From contig JACOUL010000029.1 in NCBI GenBank assembly GCA_016177875.1, positions 89,055-153,054 on the forward strand: a stretch of 64,000 nucleotides of DNA. The letters run 5' to 3'. This DNA is from Burkholderiales bacterium. GTDB taxonomy: Bacteria; Pseudomonadota; Gammaproteobacteria; Burkholderiales; Burkholderiaceae_D. Of the stretch, positions 26,500 through 36,822 are shown in pieces. Position 1 is the first letter of the stretch; each line of letters starts with the position of its first letter. The notes beneath the pieces were generated by a model. It was not told where the DNA came from. It was given only the letters and a program-made list of their open reading frames with translations, and did not search any database. The position numbers and the translations under genes were made by a program.

Positions 26500-27636
26500 T
26501 TAGGTGTTCTTAGCAATCAAATCCAGCGCCTTAGCCAAATTCTCCACAGTGCGCTCCGGATTGTGCAGCTTCTCCAGCCCAAATAACCCGACGCGGAAAG
26601 TACGGAAATCCGTCCCTTCATCACATTGCAGCGGCACGCCGGTCGCCGTCTGCAAACCGACCGCGAGAAATTTTTTGCCGTTCTGAATATCCGGATCGGT
26701 GGTGTAGCTCACCACCACGCCGGGCGCTTTGAAGCCTTCGGCGGCGACGCTGGGAAAGCCGCGTGATTCCAGCAGTTCGCGGACTTGCCTGCCCAGCACT
26801 TGCTGCTCCAGCATCACGCGCGCAAAGCCGTAGTTCTCCGTTTCCTGCATGACGTCGCGCAGGCCGGTCAGCGCATCGGTGGGCATGGTGGCGTGATACA
26901 TGTGGCCGCCTTTTTCATAGGTCTCCATGATCTGCAGCCACTTCTTCAAGTCGCAGGCAAAGCTGCTGCTGGTCGTCTCTTCGATGCGTTCACGCGCGCG
27001 CGTACTTAATGCCACCAAGGCGCAGCAAGGCGAACCGCTCCAGCATTTTTGCGGCGCGCTCAACAGCACGTCCACCAGCTTGTCGCCCATGTCGACCCAG
27101 ACACAACCCGACGCAACGCAATCGAGCACGAACAAGCCGCCCACTTCGCGCACCGCTTCGCCGACCGCTTTCAAATAACTGTCGGGAAGAATCATGCCGG
27201 ATGCGGTTTCCACATGCGGGGCAAATACCACGTCGGGCTTTTCGGCGAGGATGGCGGCGACGACTTCATCGATCGGCGGCGGTGCCCACGGCGCTTGCGC
27301 GCCTTGCGCCACTTGCCGTGCTTTGAGCACGATGCTGGACGATGGAATATTGCCCATCTCGAAAATTTGCGACCAGCGGTAGCTGAACCAGCCGTTGCGG
27401 ATCACCAGGCATTTTTTTCCGGTGGCGAATTGGCGGACCACTGCTTCCATGCCGAAGGTGCCGCTGCCGGGCACGACGATGGCGCTGTGAGCGTTATGTA
27501 CCGATTTGAATATGCGCGAGATGTCGCGCATCACGCCTTGAAAGCGTTGCGACATGTGATTCAGTGCGCGGTCGGTGTACACCACCGAATATTCAAGCAG
27601 ACCTTTAGGGTCGGGATGAGGAAGCAGGGCTGGCAT
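26500..27636 (-). CDS. Class V aminotransferase (alanine-glyoxylate type)
   Basis: This 378-residue PLP enzyme has fold type I, class V. VPGSGTFGMEAVVRQ forms the cofactor phosphate region, VLDCVASGCVWVDM contains the aspartate facing the pyridine ring, and the Schiff-base lysine is in SAPQKCWSG (about 200). Overall resemblance is to alanine-glyoxylate or serine-pyruvate aminotransferases. Its substrate is not fixed by sequence here. It converges on the radical SAM gene with no sign of shared function. Confidence 0.88.
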   Translation of the reverse strand: MPALLPHPDPKGLLEYSVVYTDRALNHMSQRFQGVMRDISRIFKSVHNAHSAIVVPGSGTFGMEAVVRQFATGKKCLVIRNGWFSYRWSQIFEMGNIPSSSIVLKARQVAQGAQAPWAPPPIDEVVAAILAEKPDVVFAPHVETASGMILPDSYLKAVGEAVREVGGLFVLDCVASGCVWVDMGDKLVDVLLSAPQKCWSGSPCCALVALSTRARERIEETTSSSFACDLKKWLQIMETYEKGGHMYHATMPTDALTGLRDVMQETENYGFARVMLEQQVLGRQVRELLESRGFPSVAAEGFKAPGVVVSYTTDPDIQNGKKFLAVGLQTATGVPLQCDEGTDFRTFRVGLFGLEKLHNPERTVENLAKALDLIAKNT

Positions 27637-27775
27637 GAAAGTCTCCCGTTATCTATTTACTGAGCAATGTAAATAGCATAACGCCAGCCCGGGATAATGT
27701 GTCGAAAAACCGCAAGCGCCTGGCATGGCAGCGTTGCGCTGCCGCACAAAAAAAATGAAAAACCGGAGCGGTCTT

Positions 27776-28912
27776 TTATCGCCAGCCGAACATCATTTGT
27801 TCAGCTAACAATTTCTTGGCGGGTTTGAGGACATCGAATACGCCAAGCGACAGGCCCAGCAAACTTTGCGAAACGGAACCTTGCGGCGCGCTCGCGAAAA
27901 TGCGTGCCATGGCATCGGTGATCCGAATGGTGGCGGAACGATCGGCTTGCCGCGCCAGGGTAAATTCTTGCAGTACGTGCGGCCTTGCTTCGCGTGCCAG
28001 CAGTTGCGCCAGCATGAAGGCGTCGCGCAATCCCAGATTCAAACCTTGCCCGGCGACCGGATGCAAAGTTTGCGCGGCATTGCCGATCGCAACTGTTCTT
28101 GCTGAGGCGACGGGATGGGCGTTCAATCCCAACGGAAATGTATTGCGTTGCGAAACTTGCGTGAATTGTCCGAGGCGGTTGCCGAATGCATGTTGCAAAG
28201 CTTGCAGGAAAGCGGCGTCGGGCAAGGCGATCAGATGCGCGGTACTCTCCGGCCGAGCACACCACACCAAGGCGTAGCCCTCGTCTTGCGGCAAGAGCGC
28301 GAGCGGTCCTTCGTCGGTGAAGCGTTCGTAGGCGCGATGAGCGATCGGTTGACTGGTTTTGACGTGCGCGACGATGGCGATTTGATCGTAGTCGCGGCGC
28401 AGGGTCTTGGCGGTTTGTTCGGCGAAGACGCCGCCTTCCGCTTGCACGACGATGTCGGCAGTGAGCGTGCCTTGGTCGACCAATTGCAATGTGACTGCAT
28501 CGTCGGATTCAGTGCTGGCGGCTACTTGCGCCGGCCGTATCATTTTTACGCCGCTGCTGTATGCGGCATCGGACAGCGCGGTGAGCAAGGCGCCGTAACG
28601 CGTGACATAACCGAGCGCGGGTAAATCGTACTCGGCGCGATCGATCATCGTGCGTCCGAAATGGCCGCGGCGCGAGACGTGGATTTGATGAATCGGGTCG
28701 GCTACGCGCGGCCAGGCTTGCATGTCGGCCAGGATTTGGCGGCTGCCGTACGAGAGCGCAATCGAGCGCGGGTCTTGCACGACTTGGTCGAGCGTTTTGG
28801 CGTCGATCAAGGCAATGCGTTCCGGCGGATGGCCGCGCTTGACCAGCAAGGTCGCCAAGGCAAGGCCAACCGGCCCGGCGCCGCAAATCGCGATATCGAA
28901 ATCGGTTGCCAT
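27776..28912 (-). CDS. UbiH/UbiF family FAD-dependent hydroxylase
   Basis: This is a 378-residue flavin monooxygenase that starts FDIAICGAGPVGLALATLL, the FAD Rossmann motif GxGxxG. It contains the second FAD motif AIGNAAQTLHPVAGQGLNLGLRDA, diagnostic of UbiH/UbiF/COQ6 enzymes that hydroxylate the ubiquinone ring. Which ring position it modifies is not certain. It is 6 bp downstream of pepP on the same strand, the ubiH-pepP arrangement seen in many proteobacteria. Confidence 0.92.
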   Translation of the reverse strand: MATDFDIAICGAGPVGLALATLLVKRGHPPERIALIDAKTLDQVVQDPRSIALSYGSRQILADMQAWPRVADPIHQIHVSRRGHFGRTMIDRAEYDLPALGYVTRYGALLTALSDAAYSSGVKMIRPAQVAASTESDDAVTLQLVDQGTLTADIVVQAEGGVFAEQTAKTLRRDYDQIAIVAHVKTSQPIAHRAYERFTDEGPLALLPQDEGYALVWCARPESTAHLIALPDAAFLQALQHAFGNRLGQFTQVSQRNTFPLGLNAHPVASARTVAIGNAAQTLHPVAGQGLNLGLRDAFMLAQLLAREARPHVLQEFTLARQADRSATIRITDAMARIFASAPQGSVSQSLLGLSLGVFDVLKPAKKLLAEQMMFGWR

Positions 28913-28918
28913 TGCGGA

Positions 28919-30259
28919 TTAGGCTTGCCGCATGACCGCTTCGATCTCATCCACGGTCTTGGGTGCGGCGTGGGTAAGGATTTCGCAGCCGCTGTCCGTC
29001 ACCAGCGCATCGTCTTCGATGCGTATGCCGATGTGCCAGTATTTCTCGGGGATGCCTTCGGCGGGGCGGACATAAATACCGGGCTCGACGGTGGTGACCA
29101 TGCCGGGCCGCAAAATGCGCCAGGGTTTTTCACCTTCGGCGGCCGCTTCGCTCAACTCGCGGTAGTTGCCGACGTCGTGCACATCCATGCCCATCCAATG
29201 GCCGGTGCGATGCATATAGAACTGGCGATAGTCGCCTTTGGTCATTACGTCGTCGAGCGAACCTACTTTATTCGCATCCAGCAAACCGGTGTCGAGCATG
29301 CCTTGCGCCAGCACTTTGACCGCGGCATCGTGGCCGTCGATGAAACGCTTGCCCGGCTTGGTTTCGGCGATGGCGGCGGCTTGCGCGGCCAACACGATTT
29401 CATACAATTCCTTTTGCGGGTCGGAGAATTTGCCATTGGCCGGATACGTGCGCGTGATATCGGAAGCATAGCTGTCGAGCTCGCAGCCGGCATCGATCAA
29501 TACCAAGTCGCCGTCTTTCAGCACGGCGTCGCCGGCGCGGTAATGCAGTACGCAGGCATTGGAGCCGGTGGCGACGATCGATGTGTATGCTGGAAATTGC
29601 GAACCGTGGCGGCGGAATTCATGCAGCAATTCCGCTTCGATTTCATATTCGCGCAAACCGGGCTTGGACATGCGCATGGCGCGTTCATGGGCACGTCCGG
29701 AAATGGTGGCGGCGCGGCGCATGATGGCGATCTCACCCTCGTCCTTGAACAGCCGCATCTCATCCAAAATCTGATGCACATCGTGCGTCGCCGCCGGTGC
29801 GGTGACACCGGCGCGCGCTTGCATACGCACGGCATTCAGCCATCCATGCACGCGTGAATCAAGGCGCGTGTCGTTACCCAAGGCGTAGAAAATCGCGGGC
29901 GCGTCTGCCAAGAGTTTCGGCATTTCAGAATCGAGCGCACTGATCGGAAAAGCAGCATCGAAACCGAACGAGGTGCGCGCAGCGTCGGGACCAAAGCGAT
30001 AACCATCCCAGATTTCGCGTTCCAGATTTTTTTCGCGGCAAAATAGGATGGCGCGCGTAGTCTTGCCGGCAATCAGCACGATCACCGCTTCCGGTTCGGT
30101 AAAGCCGGATAGGTAGTAAAAATAACTGTCGTGGCGATAAGGAAAATCGGCGTCGCTATTGCGCGCCACTTCCGGCGCGGTGGGAATGATCGCCACGCCG
30201 CCGCCCATGGCTTGCATGCGTGACATGAGCAGCGCGCGCCTGGCAGCATAGGATTTCAT
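28919..30259 (-). CDS. pepP: Xaa-Pro aminopeptidase
   Basis: This 446-residue enzyme has the PepP pita-bread fold. The N-terminal domain starts YAARRALLMSRMQ. The metal site shows DAGCELDSYASDITRTYP with two aspartates, then HRTGHWMGMDVHD with histidines, and TVEPGIYV with glutamate. It removes N-terminal residues next to proline. Its start overlaps the stop of murU by 4 bp. Confidence 0.95.
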   Translation of the reverse strand: MKSYAARRALLMSRMQAMGGGVAIIPTAPEVARNSDADFPYRHDSYFYYLSGFTEPEAVIVLIAGKTTRAILFCREKNLEREIWDGYRFGPDAARTSFGFDAAFPISALDSEMPKLLADAPAIFYALGNDTRLDSRVHGWLNAVRMQARAGVTAPAATHDVHQILDEMRLFKDEGEIAIMRRAATISGRAHERAMRMSKPGLREYEIEAELLHEFRRHGSQFPAYTSIVATGSNACVLHYRAGDAVLKDGDLVLIDAGCELDSYASDITRTYPANGKFSDPQKELYEIVLAAQAAAIAETKPGKRFIDGHDAAVKVLAQGMLDTGLLDANKVGSLDDVMTKGDYRQFYMHRTGHWMGMDVHDVGNYRELSEAAAEGEKPWRILRPGMVTTVEPGIYVRPAEGIPEKYWHIGIRIEDDALVTDSGCEILTHAAPKTVDEIEAVMRQA

Positions 30260-30987
30260 CGTGCATTCTCCTGCGCAGTGGCCTGATTATGAGGCGCATT
30301 CAATTGATTCAAACGCTCGACGGTGCCGACATCGGTCCAATCGCCGCGATAGACTTCGCCGCCGACGCGTCCCATGTCGGCATACTTGCGCAGCAGCGGT
30401 GCGATTTGCGCCGATTGACCCGGCATGACCGAATCGAACATTTCAGGGCGATAGATACCGATGCCGGAAAACGTGTGGCGCGGCTCGCCTTCGTTGGCGA
30501 TGGTGAAACTGTTCAAGGAAAAGTCGCCCTTGAGGTGATGCGGCGGATTTTTGACGAGATACAGCCAAGCGATGTCGCGCACATCATGCGGATGCGGATT
30601 GCCCCACGCATCGTTATCTTCCAGCGCAGTTTTGACTTGCGTGAAATCGAAGTGCGGGCAAAAAATATCGCCTGCGACGGCAACAAAAGGTTCTTCGCCG
30701 AGCAAGTGGCGCGCTTTGGCAATCCCGCCGGCTGTTTCCAATGCAGTACCTTCGGCGGAGTAAGCGATCTTCGCGCCGAACTGCGCGCCGTCGCCCAGCG
30801 CTTCTTCGATCATGTGGCCGAGATGCGCGTGGTTGATGACGATCTCATTCAAGCCGGCGCGGACGAGGTTGAGAATATGCCAGACGATCAAGGGTCGACC
30901 ACGCACTTTCAATAAGGGCTTGGGACAGTTATCGGTCAGCGGGCGCATGCGCTCGCCGCGGCCTGCTGCAAAAATCATGGCTTTCAT
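30256..30987 (-). CDS. murU: N-acetylmuramate alpha-1-phosphate uridylyltransferase
   Basis: This is a 243-residue sugar-nucleotidyltransferase. The N-terminus KAMIFAAGRGERMRPLTDNCPKP carries the GxGxRxxPxT-type nucleotide loop and the KP lysine. VAGDIFC holds the metal-binding aspartate. Its pairing with amgK, 11 bp upstream, identifies the MurNAc recycling shunt (AmgK then MurU, giving UDP-MurNAc) that bypasses de novo synthesis and is known from Pseudomonas and many betaproteobacteria. Confidence 0.92.
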   Translation of the reverse strand: MKAMIFAAGRGERMRPLTDNCPKPLLKVRGRPLIVWHILNLVRAGLNEIVINHAHLGHMIEEALGDGAQFGAKIAYSAEGTALETAGGIAKARHLLGEEPFVAVAGDIFCPHFDFTQVKTALEDNDAWGNPHPHDVRDIAWLYLVKNPPHHLKGDFSLNSFTIANEGEPRHTFSGIGIYRPEMFDSVMPGQSAQIAPLLRKYADMGRVGGEVYRGDWTDVGTVERLNQLNAPHNQATAQENAR

Positions 30988-30998
30988 TTCGTCCGCCT

Positions 30999-32024
30999 TT
31001 AAAAGGTAAATCCCACGCGCGGACCGCGCTCTTCCAAGGTATCCAGCAAGCGGATCAGCGGCGCCAATTCTTTATAGCGCGCAGCCGCTTTGCGGGTGTA
31101 CTCCATCACCAGCGGCAAATCCTTCAGGTAACCATCCTTGCCGTCGCGATGATAGAGCCGCGCGAAAATGCCCAGCACTTTCAAGTGGCGCTGTAATCCC
31201 ATGAATTCAAAATCGCGGTAAAAGCTGTCGATATCCGGGTTCACCGGCAAGCCGGCGCGGCGCGCGCGTTCCCAATAGCGGATCGCCCAATCCAGCACCA
31301 TTTCTTCATCCCATTGAATATAGGCATCGCGCAAGAGCGATACCAAGTCATAGGTGATCGGACCGTACACAGCGTCTTGAAAATCCAAAATACCCGGATT
31401 GCCATGATCCAAGATCATTAAATTGCGCGAATGATAGTCGCGGTGCACATACACTTGCGGCTGCGCCAGGTTGTTCGCCAATAAAGTATCGAACACTTGG
31501 CTTAATTGCGCCTGCTGCTTGTCATCGAGCGTCGTGCCCAAATGCTTGCCGACATACCACTCGGGAAACAAATTCATTTCACGCAGCAAAAGCGCGCGAT
31601 CGTATTCGGGCAGCGGACCCGGCGTGCTATGCGCCTGGATGGCAATCAGGGCATCGATGGCATCCAGGTAAAGCTTATGCGCCGTATCGGCATTCAATTG
31701 CTGCAAATACGTGGTCGAACCCAGATCGGATAAGAGCAAAAAGCCGTTTTCCACGTCTTTTGCCAAAATCTGCGGCACGGAGACGCCGGTTTGGGCAAAC
31801 AATTCGGCGACATGGATAAAAGGCCGCACATCTTCATGGGGCGGCGGCGCATCCATGGCGATAAAAGTCGCGCCATTGGCGCCATCCACACGGAAATACC
31901 GGCGAAAACTGGCATCCGACGATGCCGGGCGGACAGTTTCCGGATCGGCAGTCGGGGCGCTTAGGCTGCCCAGCCATTGTTTGAGTTGCGCCAAGCGCAA
32001 GTCGGAAGGGGAGGGTAAGGACAT
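30999..32024 (-). CDS. amgK: N-acetylmuramate/N-acetylglucosamine anomeric kinase
   Basis: This protein is 341 residues from the ATG at 32024; an upstream TTG-initiated extension was not used. It has an aminoglycoside-phosphotransferase-like kinase fold with the catalytic loop VHRDYHSRNLMI and the metal-binding GILDFQDAVYGP. With MurU it recycles cell-wall MurNAc into UDP-MurNAc. It is divergent from lptD, with about 140 bp between. A TATAAT at 32059-32064 could serve lptD but has no -35 partner that I can see. Confidence 0.92.
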   Translation of the reverse strand: MSLPSPSDLRLAQLKQWLGSLSAPTADPETVRPASSDASFRRYFRVDGANGATFIAMDAPPPHEDVRPFIHVAELFAQTGVSVPQILAKDVENGFLLLSDLGSTTYLQQLNADTAHKLYLDAIDALIAIQAHSTPGPLPEYDRALLLREMNLFPEWYVGKHLGTTLDDKQQAQLSQVFDTLLANNLAQPQVYVHRDYHSRNLMILDHGNPGILDFQDAVYGPITYDLVSLLRDAYIQWDEEMVLDWAIRYWERARRAGLPVNPDIDSFYRDFEFMGLQRHLKVLGIFARLYHRDGKDGYLKDLPLVMEYTRKAAARYKELAPLIRLLDTLEERGPRVGFTF

Positions 32025-32167
32025 CGAAATCAGAGGAAATGGGGTTGCAAACTTCCCATATAATACGGGATTCAATTCAAAAAATCGCCTGCCAGCCCAA
32101 CGTAGGGAGGACTGGGATCGGCGCTTGCTGCTGAAACTCAGTTCCGCATTACAAGAAAAAGTTCTCG

Positions 32168-34378
32168 ATGACTCGGTTTTTCGTCCTGTCAGACTCGCCA
32201 GTTTTACTCTGCGTGGCAGCTACCGCTGTGGCGGTCGTTGCGCCGTCGCTGGCGTCGGCCCAGGGTATGCGGATCGAGGATAAGAATGGTCCGATCACGA
32301 TCAATGCCGATCGCATGACCGGCCGTCCCGACCGCGAAGTCAATTTCGAAAACCATGTCGAAATCCAGCGCGGCCCGACCACCATCAACGCCGACAGCGC
32401 CACGTATCGCGTGGTGGAAGACGAGGTCGAAGCCAAGGGCAACATTAAAATGCAGCGCCTCGGCGATGTCTATACCGGCGAAGCGCTACGCCTCAAGATC
32501 GAATCCAATGAAGGATTCGTCGTCAAGCCGACCTACAAGCTGCAAAAAAACAATGCGCAAGGCAGCGCCGAGCGCATCGACTTTGAATCCGAAGACCGCG
32601 CCACCATCACCGACGGTTGCTACACTACGTGCGAAGGGCTCGATCCGGATTGGTATTTGAAGGCAGATGTGTTGTCGCTCGATCGCGAGCGCGATACCGG
32701 GTACGCGAAGAATACCGTGGTTTATTTCAAGGGTGTGCCTATCATCGGCGCGCCCGCGCTTTCCTTCCCGCTTTCGGATGCGCGCAAGAGCGGCTTCCTG
32801 CCGCCGACCATCGGCACCACCAATAAGGGCGGCTTGGAAGTGACGATGCCGTATTACTTCAACATTGCGCCGAATCGCGATTTGACCCTGTACCCGAAGC
32901 TGATTGCCCGGCGCGGTTTACAGATCGGCGCGGACGGCCGCTATCTCGGCGAAACCTATAACGGTGAAACGCGGGTCGAAGCGCTGTTCAACGATCAGCA
33001 AACCAAGACCAATCGCTACGCACTTTCATCGACGCACAACCAAGTCTTCGATCAAGGCCGCTGGCGTTTGGCCTGGAACATCAACTCGGCCTCGGACGAC
33101 AATTATCCGAGCGATTTTGCGCGTACGATCACCGCCAGCACGCAACGTTTGCTATTGCGCGAAATGACGCTCAACTACGGCGCCAGCTGGTGGACTGCCG
33201 GCTTGCGCGCCTCTAACTATCAGGTGCTGCAAGACCCCGCGGCGCCGATCACGCGTCCGTATGATCGCTTGCCGCAGCTGACCCTGCTGGCAGCGCGTCA
33301 AGATGTTAAGGGTTTTGACTGGTCGGTGTATTCGGAGCTCACGCGTTTTTGGAATCCCGATACGTCGGCGAGCGTGGCGCCGCAAGTCAAGAGCGGCGAC
33401 CGCTTGGTGATCAATCCCAGTATTTCTTATCCGCTCTTGCATCCGGCTTATTTTGTCGTGCCGAAGCTTTCGCTGCATGCGACGCAATACCGGCTGGATG
33501 CGCTGCCGGGCAATCCCAACGCGCTGTCGCGCACCTTGCCGACGTTTTCTCTCGACAGCGGCTTGGTGTTCGAACGCCAAGCGCACTTCTTCGGCATACC
33601 GGCCACGCAAACCTTGGAGCCGCGCCTGTTCTACGTGTACACGCCTTATCGCGACCAAAGCCAGTTCCCGAATTTCGATACCAGCGAAGCGGACTTCAGT
33701 TATCCGCAATTGTTTTCCGAGAATCGCTTCATCGGGCACGACCGCATCAGCGATGCCAATCAGCTGACTGCCGCCATCGTGTCGCGTTATCTCGAATCCA
33801 CCGGTGCCGAGCGTGCGCGCTTTGCCGTCGGCCAGCGTTATTATTTCAATCAGCAGCGTGTATCGCTCGGTACGCCGACCGCACAGACGCGTTCCGATTT
33901 GCTGCTGTCCGCCAGCGGCAGAGTTTCGCAAGAGATCAGCGCCGAAATCAATATGCAATACAGCCAAAGTTTGCACAGCATGGTGCGCTCGAACTATGGC
34001 GTGCGCTGGCAGCCGGGGCCGATGCGCGTATTGAATGCGCAATATAGGCGCGATCAACCCAACGCCTTGGAACAATTCGATGTCTCCGGCCAGTGGCCGA
34101 TCGCGCGGCGTTGGTACGGCGTGGGCCGTATAAACTATTCGCTGAAAGACCAGAAGGTGGCCGAGTCCTTGGCCGGCTTCGAGTACAAGGCCGATTGCTG
34201 GGTATTTCGCGCGGTCTTGCAGCGCACGCCGACCTCGGCACAAGCGGCGACCACCGGGCTGTTCCTGCAGTTGGAATTGAACGGATTATCACGTATCGGC
34301 TCCAATCCGCTGGAGGCGCTGCGTACCAGCATTCCGGGTTACCAAGTGGTCAATCCACGAGCAAGCAATCTCCCGTAA
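32168..34378 (+). CDS. lptD: LPS-assembly protein LptD
   Basis: This 736-residue outer-membrane protein inserts LPS in the outer leaflet with LptE. A signal peptide (about 1-32, ending ASAQ) is followed by the OstA/LptA-like jellyroll (about 40-170; repeats such as INADRMTGRPDREVNFENHVEI). The C-terminal 26-strand barrel contains GFLPPTIGTTNKGG and ends with aromatic-rich strands. The cysteines that form disulfides in E. coli are few here (TDGCYTTCEG and YKADCWVF). It starts the run lptD-surA-pdxA-rsmA. Confidence 0.96.
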   Translation: MTRFFVLSDSPVLLCVAATAVAVVAPSLASAQGMRIEDKNGPITINADRMTGRPDREVNFENHVEIQRGPTTINADSATYRVVEDEVEAKGNIKMQRLGDVYTGEALRLKIESNEGFVVKPTYKLQKNNAQGSAERIDFESEDRATITDGCYTTCEGLDPDWYLKADVLSLDRERDTGYAKNTVVYFKGVPIIGAPALSFPLSDARKSGFLPPTIGTTNKGGLEVTMPYYFNIAPNRDLTLYPKLIARRGLQIGADGRYLGETYNGETRVEALFNDQQTKTNRYALSSTHNQVFDQGRWRLAWNINSASDDNYPSDFARTITASTQRLLLREMTLNYGASWWTAGLRASNYQVLQDPAAPITRPYDRLPQLTLLAARQDVKGFDWSVYSELTRFWNPDTSASVAPQVKSGDRLVINPSISYPLLHPAYFVVPKLSLHATQYRLDALPGNPNALSRTLPTFSLDSGLVFERQAHFFGIPATQTLEPRLFYVYTPYRDQSQFPNFDTSEADFSYPQLFSENRFIGHDRISDANQLTAAIVSRYLESTGAERARFAVGQRYYFNQQRVSLGTPTAQTRSDLLLSASGRVSQEISAEINMQYSQSLHSMVRSNYGVRWQPGPMRVLNAQYRRDQPNALEQFDVSGQWPIARRWYGVGRINYSLKDQKVAESLAGFEYKADCWVFRAVLQRTPTSAQAATTGLFLQLELNGLSRIGSNPLEALRTSIPGYQVVNPRASNLP

Positions 34379-34405
34379 CGTTTATTTATGAACCAGGTTT
34401 ACATT

Positions 34406-35788
34406 ATGCGAAAATTTAGCCATCCGCTTCAACGCCTTGTGTTCGCCGGCTTTGTTTCTTGCCTGACGCTGGCGGCATCCGATTCGTGGTCGCAATGGAA
34501 GCCGGGCGAACGCACAACGATTGCGCCTAGTTCGAACCGCGTTCGTGCTATCGATTCGATCGTCGCCGTGGTGAACAATGAAGTGATCACGCGCCAGGAA
34601 CTGGAAGACCGTACGCGCTCGATCGAGGCGCGTATGCGCGCACAAGGCGGTGCCGCGGCGCTGCCGCCGCATGCGGAATTACAGCGCCAGGTTCTAGAGC
34701 GCATGATCGTCGACCTCGCGCAGCTGCAGCTCGCACGCGAGATGAATATCCAAGTCGATGATCTCATGCTGGATCGCGCAGTCGCCCGTATCGCCGAGCA
34801 AAACAATATGACTGTGCAGCAGTTCCGCAACCAACTCGAACGCGACGGTATTTCGTTTGCGAAATTTCGCGAAGAGATTCGCCGTGAAATTATCATGCAG
34901 CGTTTGCGCGAACGCGAGGTCGATAACAAAATTCAAGTGACGGAATCCGAAATCGAGAATTTTCTCGCTTCCGATTTGGGTCAAGCGCAGCAAGAATTGA
35001 ATGTTGCCCAGATCCTGGTGCGTATACCGGAGAATGCATCCGCTGAACAGATCAATGAGCGCCGCCAGCGTGCCGAGCAAATACTGCAGCAATTGCAAGG
35101 CGGTGCGGATTTCGCCAAACTGGCCGCGACTTCCTCCGATGCAAGCGACGCCTTGACCGGCGGCGAACTCGGTTGGCGGAATCAAGACCGGTTGCCGCAA
35201 TTGTTCTTGGATGCGGTTGCCAATCTGAAGCCGGGCGAGCTTGCTCCATTAGTCAAAAGCGCCAACGGTTTTCATATTTTAAAATTGATCGGGAAACGTA
35301 CGCCCAGCGTCATGAAGAGCGGTCCGGGCGTGCCGGCAGCGATTCAGCAAACGCATGCGCGTCATATTCTCATCAAGGTAAATCAGATCGTCTCTGCTCA
35401 AGATGCGCAACGCAAGCTGATCGATTTGAAGCAGCGCCTCGATAACAAGGCAGCCAAATTTGAAGATTTAGCCAAGTCGTATTCCAATGATTTGTCGGGC
35501 TCCAAGGGCGGCGACTTGGGTTGGATTTATCCGGGCGATACCGTGCCCGAATTCGAGCGTGCCATGAACGCTTTGCAGCCGGGGCAGGTCAGCGAACCGA
35601 TCGAGACGCCGTTTGGCTTTCACTTGATCCAGGTGCTTGAGCGCAAGACCGAAGATGTCTCCAAAGAACGCCAGCGCTTGGTGGCACGCCAGGCGATTCG
35701 TGAACGCAAGCTCGATGAAGCAACGCAGGATTGGTTGCGCCAATTGCGCGACCGTGCCTACGTTGAATATCGTCTCGACGAAAAATAA
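34406..35788 (+). CDS. surA: Periplasmic chaperone and peptidyl-prolyl isomerase SurA
   Basis: This protein is 460 residues from the ATG at 34406 (CCAGG ten bases upstream); an alternative ATG is at 34388. The signal peptide [22 protein letters not shown] is followed by the SurA N-terminal chaperone domain ([18 protein letters not shown]) and two parvulin domains. Each parvulin domain shows the pattern of [13 protein letters not shown] and [13 protein letters not shown] with GFHxLK/Q motifs. It escorts outer-membrane proteins such as LptD, encoded just upstream. Confidence 0.95.
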   Translation: MRKFSHPLQRLVFAGFVSCLTLAASDSWSQWKPGERTTIAPSSNRVRAIDSIVAVVNNEVITRQELEDRTRSIEARMRAQGGAAALPPHAELQRQVLERMIVDLAQLQLAREMNIQVDDLMLDRAVARIAEQNNMTVQQFRNQLERDGISFAKFREEIRREIIMQRLREREVDNKIQVTESEIENFLASDLGQAQQELNVAQILVRIPENASAEQINERRQRAEQILQQLQGGADFAKLAATSSDASDALTGGELGWRNQDRLPQLFLDAVANLKPGELAPLVKSANGFHILKLIGKRTPSVMKSGPGVPAAIQQTHARHILIKVNQIVSAQDAQRKLIDLKQRLDNKAAKFEDLAKSYSNDLSGSKGGDLGWIYPGDTVPEFERAMNALQPGQVSEPIETPFGFHLIQVLERKTEDVSKERQRLVARQAIRERKLDEATQDWLRQLRDRAYVEYRLDEK

Positions 35789-36822
35789 TGCCACCATTGC
35801 CGACGATTGCGATTACCGTAGGTGAGCCGGCCGGCATCGGCCCGGAAATCGCGATCAAGTCGGCGTGGCAGTTGCGTGCATCGATCAGAAGCGTGCTGAT
35901 CGGCGATTCGGCTTTTTTGTCGCAAACCGCGAACGAAATCGACCCCGCCATTCGCTTGTCTGCCTTAACGCCGCAAGCCGTGCGCAACAGCGGATTGCCG
36001 CATTTCCCCAATGATTGTTTAACGGTCATCGATTGCCCGCTTGCCGAGCTTGTACAGCCGGGCAAGCTGGATGCGCGCAACGGCCGCGCGGTGCTGGAGA
36101 CGTTGGATATCGCCATCGAAGGCGCGCAAGCCAGGTGGTTCGATGCAATCGTCACCGCGCCTCTGCAAAAAAGCACGATCAACGATGCCGGCTTTCCCTT
36201 TACCGGACATACGGAATACCTTGCCGAGAAAACAGCTGCGCCGCAGGTGGTAATGATGTTGGCATCAGGCGGCGACGATCCTCATCCTTTGCGCGTCGCG
36301 CTGGCGACCACGCATCTGCCCTTGAAAGACGTGCCCGCGGCGATCACCTTCGACGGTTTGCTTAATACGATGACGATTATTGCCGATGATTTGCGCAATC
36401 GATTCGGCATTGCCCATCCGCGTATCTTGGTGACGGGCTTGAACCCGCATGCGGGCGAGGGAGGATATCTTGGACGCGAAGAGATCGATGTGATTACGCC
36501 GGCGCTGCAAGCGGCGCAAGGCAAGGGAATCGATGCGCGCGGCCCTTTTCCTGCCGATACACTGTTTCAACCCAAATATTTGGAAGAAGCCGATTGCGTG
36601 CTGGCGATGTATCACGACCAAGGCTTGCCGGTATTGAAGCACGCCAGTTTCGGGCACGGTGTGAATATCACCTTGGGGTTACCCATCATCCGTACCTCGG
36701 TCGATCATGGCACGGCGCTCGATTTGGCGATGCAAGGTATCGGTCATGCCGATTGCGGCAGCATGATCGAAGCGATCAAGACTGCCGCGCTGATGGCAAC
36801 AGCAAGCAAGAAGGTGCCATGA
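35788..36822 (+). CDS. pdxA: 4-hydroxythreonine-4-phosphate dehydrogenase
   Basis: This is a 344-residue enzyme of vitamin B6 synthesis (DXP-dependent pathway). It starts with [17 protein letters not shown], the family N-terminus. Metal ligands are histidines in [27 protein letters not shown] and [13 protein letters not shown]. Its ATG overlaps the surA stop (TAATG) and its TGA overlaps the rsmA ATG, so the three genes are translationally coupled. Confidence 0.97.
   Translation: MPPLPTIAITVGEPAGIGPEIAIKSAWQLRASIRSVLIGDSAFLSQTANEIDPAIRLSALTPQAVRNSGLPHFPNDCLTVIDCPLAELVQPGKLDARNGRAVLETLDIAIEGAQARWFDAIVTAPLQKSTINDAGFPFTGHTEYLAEKTAAPQVVMMLASGGDDPHPLRVALATTHLPLKDVPAAITFDGLLNTMTIIADDLRNRFGIAHPRILVTGLNPHAGEGGYLGREEIDVITPALQAAQGKGIDARGPFPADTLFQPKYLEEADCVLAMYHDQGLPVLKHASFGHGVNITLGLPIIRTSVDHGTALDLAMQGIGHADCGSMIEAIKTAALMATASKKVP

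Noticed and set aside
27740..27775. Possible terminator after the UbiH-type gene
   Set aside because: The stem is only about 4 bp, too weak to call although T-runs are present.
32059..32064. TATAAT as an lptD promoter
   Set aside because: No -35 element or extended -10 TG is at a suitable distance.
36594..36818. Longer N-terminal extension of RsmA
   Set aside because: The extension overlaps pdxA in another frame. The family N-terminus begins at 36819 with the ATGA overlap.
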